From Cytophaga hutchinsonii ATCC 33406 (lineage in GTDB: Bacteria; Bacteroidota; Bacteroidia; Cytophagales; Cytophagaceae), in NCBI RefSeq assembly GCF_000014145.1, contig NC_008255.1:683501-747500 (forward strand): 64,000 bases of DNA. The letters run 5' to 3'. Below the pieces are notes generated by a model. That model searched no databases. It was not told where the DNA came from and worked only from the letters and a program-made list of their open reading frames with translations. Below, one piece after another: positions 8,788-17,000 of this stretch (positions are counted from its first letter, which is position 1; each line of letters opens with the position of its first letter). The position numbers and the translations under genes are program-made.

Positions 8788-10588
8788 TTTGATAAGCCAG
8801 GATTTTCAGACGGGAATCAGGCATCTGAAAAAAGATGTCTGGAACCTGGCAAACCGTAAACATATAACAAAAGTATTTGCAGAGTTTTTACATGAATGCC
8901 TGATTGATCCGGTTCAGACAAAAACAGAAACAGCTCTTGTTCATTTCCGTTTAGCTACAGACAGCCCTGCTGTTTATTATACCTTTTCAGGCGAATACCG
9001 TGCAATGGACTACTGGCACCTGGATCCGAATTCAGTTGTTAAGCATGTCGATGGTAAAACTCAGCCTGCGCTGGATGTTATTCAGTTTTTTTTAGATATA
9101 AAAGAAACGCTTGGTGTTAAGCCACTAACGCTTTCAAAATTCATTGAAGAAACATACAATACCTTATATGCGGATGCCTATATTTTAGCACAAGGGAGAA
9201 TCGGTGCGCATTTATTGGTCGATGCACCATATACAATTATTGAGCATCAAATGGATGGGCATCCTTGGGCCACGGTAAATAAAGGGAGGATTGGTTTCAG
9301 CTACGAAGATTATTTAGACTTTGTACCTGAAGCAAACAAGATGACAACCTTATTCTGGCTGGGCGTTCATAAAAGCAAAGCTTCGTACGCACATACAAAA
9401 GAATATAACTATGAACGTCTTGTGCAGGAAGAGTTAGGTATTGATCTGCAGGAAGAATTTAATGCAGTTCTTTTTTCGCATGACGTTAATCCGGAGGAAT
9501 ATTTATTTTTACCCGTACACGAGTGGCAATGGAAACACAAACTGACGTTTTTATTTGCAGGGGATATTGCCAATCAATACATTATTCCGCTAGGCAAAGG
9601 TAATGACAGCTATACGCCGCAGCAGTCTATTCGTACATTTTTCAATACAGATAAACCGGAGAAGCTTTATGTCAAGACAGCAATTTCTATATTAAATACT
9701 TCTGTATACCGGGGACTTTCACCGGCAAAACTTTCTGTTGCACCTTTTGTAACTACCTGGGTGAAAAATAAACTGGATACTGATCCGGTTTTAAAGCGTC
9801 TTGGATTTACCTTGCTTGGAGAAGTTGCAACCATTGGTTACAAGCACAATCACTATGAGCAGGTTGAAAACGGTCCGTATCATTATAAGGAATTACTTGG
9901 TGCCATTTGGAGAGAAAGCGCCACAAACTATCTGAACGAAGGTGAACGGATCATGACCATGGCTTCGTTATTATATGTGGATGAAAACGGAAAATCATTT
10001 ACCGCGGAACTTATCCGTAAGTCGGGCTTAACACCGGAAGCATGGTTAAAAGTATATTTGAAATCATACCTTACACCTATATTACATATTTTCTATCAGC
10101 ATAAGTTTTTCTTTAGCCCGCATGGTGAAAATACTATTTTGGTAATACAGGATTATGTGCCGGTACGCATTATCATAAAAGATTTTGTTGAAGAGATTGT
10201 GTTGACACAGGACGGCAGAAATGAAGCACCTGAAGAAGCAAAAAATATCTTGAGAGATATTGATGATGAATATGCTACATTGTTTATTTTATCCGGCGTG
10301 TTTGATGGCGTGTTTCGTTATTTATCCAATGTATTCCAAAGTTATGTTGGTCTGGATGAAAAAATATTCTGGCAGCATGTAGCGCAAGTAATTGATGGGT
10401 ATCAGAAAGATCATCCGGAATTTAAAGAACGGTATGAAAAGTTTGATCTGTTTATTCCGGAATTTATTCGTGTATGTATCAATCGGGTGCGTTTGTTAAC
10501 ATACGGCTACTCTGAAGAAGCTTCGATTCCTATGCCGGAGATCTGCGGAACACTCATTAATCCTGCTGCTATAAATAGAAAAAAATAA
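8771..10588 (+). CDS. Second NIS siderophore synthetase (IucA/IucC family)
   Basis: A 605-residue stand-alone NIS synthetase. Motifs: GHPWATVNKGRIGFS (163-177), FLPVHEWQWKH, QSIRTFFN, VKTAISILNTSVYRGLSP and SPHGENTIL (about 448-456), followed by the C-terminal FhuF-like part. The start ATG at 8771 (MNHSDNLISQ) lies inside the exporter gene, giving a 17-base overlap; the frame is open further upstream but only as overlap with the exporter. Two synthetases in one operon fit a product with two condensation steps, such as a citrate core carrying two hydroxamate arms (rhizobactin/schizokinen/aerobactin logic), rather than a single-synthetase desferrioxamine route; this is inference. Last gene of the operon. 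Confidence 0.9.
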   Translation: MNHSDNLISQDFQTGIRHLKKDVWNLANRKHITKVFAEFLHECLIDPVQTKTETALVHFRLATDSPAVYYTFSGEYRAMDYWHLDPNSVVKHVDGKTQPALDVIQFFLDIKETLGVKPLTLSKFIEETYNTLYADAYILAQGRIGAHLLVDAPYTIIEHQMDGHPWATVNKGRIGFSYEDYLDFVPEANKMTTLFWLGVHKSKASYAHTKEYNYERLVQEELGIDLQEEFNAVLFSHDVNPEEYLFLPVHEWQWKHKLTFLFAGDIANQYIIPLGKGNDSYTPQQSIRTFFNTDKPEKLYVKTAISILNTSVYRGLSPAKLSVAPFVTTWVKNKLDTDPVLKRLGFTLLGEVATIGYKHNHYEQVENGPYHYKELLGAIWRESATNYLNEGERIMTMASLLYVDENGKSFTAELIRKSGLTPEAWLKVYLKSYLTPILHIFYQHKFFFSPHGENTILVIQDYVPVRIIIKDFVEEIVLTQDGRNEAPEEAKNILRDIDDEYATLFILSGVFDGVFRYLSNVFQSYVGLDEKIFWQHVAQVIDGYQKDHPEFKERYEKFDLFIPEFIRVCINRVRLLTYGYSEEASIPMPEICGTLINPAAINRKK

Positions 10589-10671
10589 TTTTGATGATAC
10601 TAATTTCTATCAAAGAAAGAATAATTAAGTACTGCCCATATTATTTTTAGAAATTAAGCGAAGAAAAAAGA

Positions 10672-10697
10672 AAAGGCATCCGGATCCGGATGCCTTT
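10672..10697. terminator. Perfect 26-bp palindrome, bidirectional terminator
   Basis: A fully palindromic 26-mer (left half AAAGGCATCCGGA) between the convergent siderophore operon and adhesin operon. It folds to a GC-rich hairpin with A-run on the left and TTTAAA on the right, so it can stop transcription from both sides. It lies 83 bases after the last synthetase and 25 bases beyond the OmpA-family gene. Confidence 0.7.
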
Positions 10698-10721
10698 AAA
10701 CAGCTAGTTGAAATAAAAAAT

Positions 10722-12926
10722 TTATAATTCTATAATCTGAAATTCAGTACGCCTGTTATCCTGGTATTGCTGCTCCGTACATTCTGTACATGCACAATTA
10801 GTAACAGGTAATGTTTCTCCATACCCTTTAAATTTCAACCGGTCAGCAGAGATACCTCTTTCAACTAAATAGGTCACTACAGCACGCGCGCGGTTTTGAG
10901 AAAGTTTCATGTTGTATACATCCGAACCTCTGCAATCTGTGTGTGAATTCAACTGAATTTTCATGGTTGGATTTTCAGTCAGTAAATTCATCAGTTGATC
11001 CAGCGCTGGTTTTGCATCCTGGCGGATAGTAGCTTTATTATAATCATAATAGATATCGTCAATTTTATAGATTTCACCTACTTCCAGTTTTTTCATGTAT
11101 AAGGTGTCAACGATACGTGTGGTGCCAGAACCGCTTTCAATGCCTTTTGTTGAAACAAAGCGTTGTTTACTGTAATAATTTGTTTTTAATCCATACATGT
11201 AATACATGCTGTTAGGTTTTAATTCAACGTTTAATTGTTCACCGGTAGCAAGTCTTATTGTATCTTTCTTTTTTCCTTCTTTTTCAATCCACACAATGGA
11301 AGGGTCTGTTATAGGAAATTTTGTTTTTTCATCCAGAATAATTGTTGTATAGCTGATCTGAAAATCAGATTGCATGTTTATTATTTTCTTAATCGTATCG
11401 TTTCCGATAACATCTAAGGTAGAAAAAGGAATTTCCACAGGCCTGTATCCGGCTTTATTTATACGGGCATTGTAGTCTGTTTGCAGATACAGCGGTGTAA
11501 CAGTATTTCCGTTTTTATCACTGGAAAGCGTTCGCGCATCCGGCTTGCTGATTAATTCTATATAACAGTTTTCCAATGGTTTTTTTGTAGCGCCGTCTAT
11601 AATAATCAACTTAAGAAATATACTCTGTGCAACATACGAGTAGATGTTGTCATTGTCTTTTGGAGCAGGCCTGTTGGAAGCAAAGTGTGCTATAGATCCA
11701 TTTCTGGATTCTACAAACGACATGTCATCATAGGATGAATTTACCGGGATGCCCATATTATTGAGTACCACAAATACGCCTTTTTGTTTATCCCATTTTG
11801 ATTTATATATATCCAATCCTCCCAGTCCAACCCAGCCATTCGATGAGAAATATAAAATACTGTCTCCATCAAAGGAAGGGAATACTTCATCACCTTCAGT
11901 ATTAATACCCTTGCCTAAATTTACCGGCTTTGTCCATTTGCCGCGTGCATCCAAAGTAGTCATATACAAATCAATTCCACCCTCGCCGCCAGGCATGTCG
12001 GAAGCAAATACCAGCATTTGTCCGCCATAACTGAGCGTTGGGTGGATTGTCGAATATGTACTTTTGTTATGTACAAATGGTTTTATTTTTTTGTACTCTT
12101 TCGTATCCGGATCCTGTTTACTCGCAACCATAATCTGTAAATGAACAAGTTTATTCGGATCTGATTTCGGCCCGTTGTTAATCATGCTTATACCCATGTT
12201 GGTACGTGTAAAAAACATGGTATCACCATCGTGACAAAACGTGCACGGTCCATCGTGGTATTTACTGTTTACTTTTGTACCTAAGTTCTTAACAGCTTCA
12301 CTTGCTCTTCCTTCTGCATTTAACTCCGTATAACGGATCTGATAAAAGGAATGTCCTGTCCATTTATCTTTTTTTGAACTTTCTGTGCTGTATACAGAAT
12401 CTGTTGTAAATACTAAATCATTTTTTCGTAATGCCGGCCCAAACTCAAAACCATCTGTATTAAAGGATTCAAAGTAAATGGCTCCGGTTGGAGGAAGCTT
12501 TAATAATGAATCGGCATAATCACAGCTTCTGATTTCATTTGTAATACTTCTGTTTGCCGGATTATTATTCTGATACGTTATCAAAAGCTGCTTCGCTTCT
12601 TCGTATCTGCCTAAGGTCATTAATGTTTCTGCATAATGCGGGTAAGCAGCGTTAGGAAAAGAATTGCTTTTTATTGCAATAGAATAGCAGGCAACAGCTT
12701 TTTCAAATTCGTCAATCATACGATAGCAGTCAGCAAGTTTAACCATGATGGCAGCATCATTGTTATGCTCTACTACTTTTTCATAATGATCAATAGCTGT
12801 AGCGAATGCTAAATGGGTATACATATAATCTGCAATCATCAGATCTTTGTCTCTTTTTGATTGTGCATATGTTTCGGTATTCAAACTAAAATACAAAGCG
12901 ATCAGAATAAATATATGGACTCTCAT
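10722..12926 (-). CDS. PorE-like OmpA-family protein with TPR and beta-propeller (type IX secretion associated)
   Basis: A 734-residue exported protein. Domain order: signal peptide (about 1-21, ending TYAQ), TPR-like helices (about 30-125), WD40-like PD40 propeller strands (about 150-430; e.g. HPTLSYGGQMLVFASDMPGG and EVFPSFDGDSILYFSSNG), a carboxypeptidase-regulatory-like domain (about 440-530), and an OmpA peptidoglycan-binding C-terminus (626-734; NSHTDCRGSDVYNMKLSQNRA). This is the PorE architecture known from type IX secretion. It is the third gene after the adhesin and PorP, 22 bases from PorP, so the likely role is to anchor the PorP-adhesin assembly to peptidoglycan. Whether it is the core PorE or an accessory paralogue cannot be told here. 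Confidence 0.85.
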   Translation of the reverse strand: MRVHIFILIALYFSLNTETYAQSKRDKDLMIADYMYTHLAFATAIDHYEKVVEHNNDAAIMVKLADCYRMIDEFEKAVACYSIAIKSNSFPNAAYPHYAETLMTLGRYEEAKQLLITYQNNNPANRSITNEIRSCDYADSLLKLPPTGAIYFESFNTDGFEFGPALRKNDLVFTTDSVYSTESSKKDKWTGHSFYQIRYTELNAEGRASEAVKNLGTKVNSKYHDGPCTFCHDGDTMFFTRTNMGISMINNGPKSDPNKLVHLQIMVASKQDPDTKEYKKIKPFVHNKSTYSTIHPTLSYGGQMLVFASDMPGGEGGIDLYMTTLDARGKWTKPVNLGKGINTEGDEVFPSFDGDSILYFSSNGWVGLGGLDIYKSKWDKQKGVFVVLNNMGIPVNSSYDDMSFVESRNGSIAHFASNRPAPKDNDNIYSYVAQSIFLKLIIIDGATKKPLENCYIELISKPDARTLSSDKNGNTVTPLYLQTDYNARINKAGYRPVEIPFSTLDVIGNDTIKKIINMQSDFQISYTTIILDEKTKFPITDPSIVWIEKEGKKKDTIRLATGEQLNVELKPNSMYYMYGLKTNYYSKQRFVSTKGIESGSGTTRIVDTLYMKKLEVGEIYKIDDIYYDYNKATIRQDAKPALDQLMNLLTENPTMKIQLNSHTDCRGSDVYNMKLSQNRARAVVTYLVERGISADRLKFKGYGETLPVTNCACTECTEQQYQDNRRTEFQIIEL

Positions 12927-12948
12927 ATAATAAAATGGTTAAAAGTTC

Positions 12949-13917
12949 TTAGAATAATTTTATGAATCGAGGGTTCATATATTTGTTTTTGTCTTTGATG
13001 AAATCAAAACCTACAGTAAATTCATGTGTGCCATTATTGTATGTTCTTAATTCAGATAATGCATAATCGTAAGCATAGCCGATACAGATATTATTTGTGA
13101 TCTGCATGAATAAAACACCTTCAATAGATTTATCTGTTCTATAGGTGGCACCAATCATAAACCGGTCATAGAAAAAACAGGAGAGGTTTAAATCTGCGTT
13201 AAAAGGAAGTCTATACATATCATTGACCGCATAACGCATCAATACCTGCGGTTCTAATTTTACAACGGGGCTGATCGTAAAAATATACCCCCCGCTTAAG
13301 AAATATGTCCGTACTTGCTTCCCATAAATATCACCGCCCGGGTTATAGCTGTTTTTATCATATCTGTTTTGTGCCAGAAACGGAACGGCAAAACCCGCAT
13401 AATAATTTTTACCGGTGTAGTATACACCTGCTCCAAAATTTGGCATCGGTACATTCGAAACATCTTTTGAGTAATTAATATTGGGATCATTCTGGTCGGA
13501 TGGATTCAGTTTGCTATAGTCAGCACTGTAAAGCGTTGTTCCAACCTGCAACCCGAATGATAACATGGATTCATTCGAAAGTTTTATTCTATAGGCACCA
13601 TAAGCCATTAAGTTCGTGTTTGTAACGATACCTGCTTTTTCAGAATTGAGGGAAAAACCGGCAGCTATAGATCTGAACGGTTTCATGTAGCTGCCTATCG
13701 GACCGTCAATTGTAATGGTTCCGCCTGTAGGGGCACCTGCAATGCCTGTCCATTGTTTTCTTCCATATACGTTTACTGTTGTTAAGTCCTTATTTCCTGC
13801 ATAAGCAGGATTATACAAGAGTTTGTTAAACATAAACATGGTATAGTGAGGATAATTTTGTCCTTTACTAATGAATACAATAGCAGAGGTACATAGCATT
13901 AGTAGTAATTTTTTCAT
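12949..13917 (-). CDS. PorP/SprF family type IX secretion membrane protein
   Basis: A 322-residue outer-membrane beta-barrel protein. Signal peptide about 1-19, then the family's typical start QNYPHYTMFMFNKLLYNPAYAGNKD, and a series of alternating amphipathic strands to the C-terminus. PorP/SprF proteins are needed for secretion or surface display of cargo bearing the type B (CHU_C) C-terminal domain; SprF works with SprB in Flavobacterium. Here the gene follows an adhesin carrying such a domain, which makes a dedicated cargo-partner pair likely. A hairpin lies between the two genes. Confidence 0.88.
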   Translation of the reverse strand: MKKLLLMLCTSAIVFISKGQNYPHYTMFMFNKLLYNPAYAGNKDLTTVNVYGRKQWTGIAGAPTGGTITIDGPIGSYMKPFRSIAAGFSLNSEKAGIVTNTNLMAYGAYRIKLSNESMLSFGLQVGTTLYSADYSKLNPSDQNDPNINYSKDVSNVPMPNFGAGVYYTGKNYYAGFAVPFLAQNRYDKNSYNPGGDIYGKQVRTYFLSGGYIFTISPVVKLEPQVLMRYAVNDMYRLPFNADLNLSCFFYDRFMIGATYRTDKSIEGVLFMQITNNICIGYAYDYALSELRTYNNGTHEFTVGFDFIKDKNKYMNPRFIKLF

Positions 13918-13969
13918 AAAATCGCTGGTAAAAATTGTACTGGTAAAATAGCTGTGTTGTTTTAATTTT

Positions 13970-14011
13970 AAGAATGTGAAGTCATTGTTAAAAAATGAAC
14001 TTCACATTCTT
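13970..14011 (-). terminator. Hairpin between adhesin and porP genes
   Basis: A perfect 13-bp inverted repeat (AAGAATGTGAAGT at 13970-13982 and ACTTCACATTCTT at 13999-14011) with a 16-base loop, 33 bases after the adhesin stop and 53 bases before the PorP start. On the minus strand it is followed by an AT-rich but not T-only run, so partial termination or RNA stabilisation is as likely as full termination. It would set the ratio of adhesin to PorP and OmpA messages. Confidence 0.55.
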
Positions 14012-14043
14012 ATGTATTTGCTTGAAAAGTATTTTGAAAAGTT

Positions 14044-17000
14044 TTATTGAATCATTACAAATCCTGTGTATTCAGATTTTCCATCCGGAACTTCAGGTGT
14101 ACTTAATTTTAACAAGTAGTAGTATGTACCTGCAGGAAGCGGACCTGAATCATTTTTGTTTCTGCCTGTCCAGTTGTTTTCATAATCATCATTTTTAAAA
14201 ACAACATCCCCCCATTTGTCAAATATCTGAAGGGAAGTATTCGGGAAGTTTTCTATACCATCAACAACTAATACATCATTTAAGCCATCGTTGTTAGGTG
14301 TTACTACATTGTGAATGTTAAGAGCAATATCACAATCGGCTTTGAGAACAATGAAGCTTTCAGAAACAGCACACATATTTTTATCAAAGATTGTTACAAT
14401 GTGCGTATCTGCTGGAAATCCATATAGCTGTGTATTTGATGGGTCTAAAACCATTGAACGGTTCAGATAGCTGTAAGGAGCAATACCACCTGAAATATTT
14501 AATTTTATCTGACCATCATTATCAGCACAGGTTGAATTTACTGTAGTGCCGTTTAATGAAAGAACTGCAGGTTCGTTTATTTCAAATTCAAGATGAATGC
14601 CGCAAGTATTTGCATTGTCAGTAATATCTATTTTATATGTTCCTGCACCAAGCTGCGTAATTTTATCTGTTGTAGCTCCGTTGTCCCATACATACTGATA
14701 TGAGGCAGAAGCAGATGTTGGTGTAATTGAAATCATACCATTTGCATTGCCATTACACGTAATATCTGTAGCAACTGAAGTCACATCCGGAATCAATTTT
14801 ATTGTCACAGGAATGATTGCAGAAGTGTTGCTGCATCCATTTACTGCAGTAGCAGTAACTGAATAGTCGCCGGCTGCATTTGCGGTGATTGAATTTCCTG
14901 TTTCTCCAGTACTCCATACCAGATCTGAACCGGCGCTTGCAGTAGCAGTTATCATTACAGTACTATTAGAGCAGATGTCTGTTGCGCCGGATGCTGCTAT
15001 TGAAACAGTTGGTGCCGGTTTCGATGAAACAAGTACAGATTGAGGAAGTGAGATACATAAGTTCCCGTCTGTAGCCGTTACAGTATATGTACCGGCAGTG
15101 CTTACGGTAATGTTATTGGTTGTAGCGCCATTGTCCCAAACTACCGTTGCACCTGCAGATACAATGCTTATTAATTCTACGTCACCGTTTTCACAGAATT
15201 CAGCTGTGGTGCCATTTGAAATAGACAGTGTAGGTAATGCAAATTCAGCTACAACTATTGATTCAGGAACAGACGTACATAAGTTTGCGCCCGTAGCTGT
15301 TACGGTATATGTTCCTGCTGTATTTACGGTTATGTCATTTGTTGAAGCACCATTACTCCAAAGTACAGATGCTCCTGCTGAAGGAAGGCTGCTTAAAACT
15401 ACATCCTGACCGGTACAGAAACCAGTTGTTCCGCTTGTTATAAGAGTAAGTGTCGGAACAGGAAGCGCTGTTACAGTAACAGACTGTGGAAGCGAAGCAC
15501 ATAAATTTATATCCGTTGCTGTTGCAGTATACGTACCGGCTGTATTTACAGTGATGTCAGTTGTTGTCTCACCATTGTTCCAAACGACTGTTGCACCAGC
15601 TGAAACAACGCTGCTTAATAGTATTTGCTTATCTGCACAGAAACTTGCCGTGCTGCCATTTGTAATAGATAAGGTAGGTAGTGTATATTCAGAAACAATA
15701 ATTTGTTTAGGAAGCGAAATGCATAAGTTTGCATCCGTTGCTGTTACCGTATACGTACCTGCAGTATTTACAGTAATATCATTGGTTGTGGAACCGTTGC
15801 TCCATAATACTGTTGCCCCAGCAGAAGGAATACTGCTTAATACCACATTTTTGCCTGTACAGAAACCAGTTGTTTCGCTGGTTGTAAGAGTAAGTGTCGG
15901 AACAGGAAGAGATAATACAGTAACAGATAAAGGAAGTGACGCACATAAGTTGGCATTTGTAGCTGTCACGGTATAGGTGCCTGCAGTATTTACAGTAATA
16001 TCATTTGTTGTAGCGCCGTTGTTCCAACGTACAGTAGCACCCGCAGAAGGCACACTGCTTAATAGAATATCCTTGTCAGCGCAGAAGCTTGCTGTCGTTC
16101 CGTTGGTTAAAGATAAAGTAGGTACAGCAAGCTCTGTTACTACAACAGACTTAGGAAGCGAAGCACATAAGTTTGCATCTGTAGCTGTCACGGTATAGGT
16201 GCCTGCAGTATTTACAGTAATATCATTTGTTGTAGCACCATTGTTCCAGAGCACTGTTGCGCCTGGAGAAGGCAGACTGCTTAATACTACATCTTTGCCT
16301 GCGCAGAAGCTTGCTGTAAGCCCGGTTGTAAGATCAAGTATAGGTAAGTCAAGAGAAGAAACAGTAACAGACAAAGGAAGTGACGCACATAAGTTGACAT
16401 CCGTAGCTGTTACCGTATACGTACCTGCAGTGTTTACTGTAATATCATTTGTTGTAGCGCCTGTATTCCAAAGCACCGTTGCACCTACTGATGGTACGCT
16501 GCTTAATAAAACGTCTTTACCCGCACAAAAAACAGCGGTAGTACCGTTGCTAACAGATAATGTAGGTAAGGGAAGAGCTGTTACGGTAATAGATTTTGGA
16601 AGGGAAGCACATAAATTAGCATCTGTTGCTGTTACCGTATATGTTCCGGCAGCATTTACAGTAATATCAGTTGTAGTAGCGCCAGTGTTCCAGGCAACAG
16701 TTGCACCGGCAGATGGCACACTGCTCAATACAAGATCTTTACCTGTACAGAAACTGGCTGTTGTACCGTTTGTTATATTAAGTGTAGGTAACGGCAGAGC
16801 TGTTACGGTAACAGTTTTTGGAAGGGAAACACATAAATTAGCGTCTGTTGCTGTTACGGTATATGTTCCGGCTACGTTAACCGTAATATTATTTGTAGTA
16901 GCACCATTGTTCCAGGCAACAGTTGCACCGGCAGAAGGCACACTGCTTAATACAACATCTTTACCGGTACAGAAGCTTGCTGTTGATCCGGTTGTAAGGG

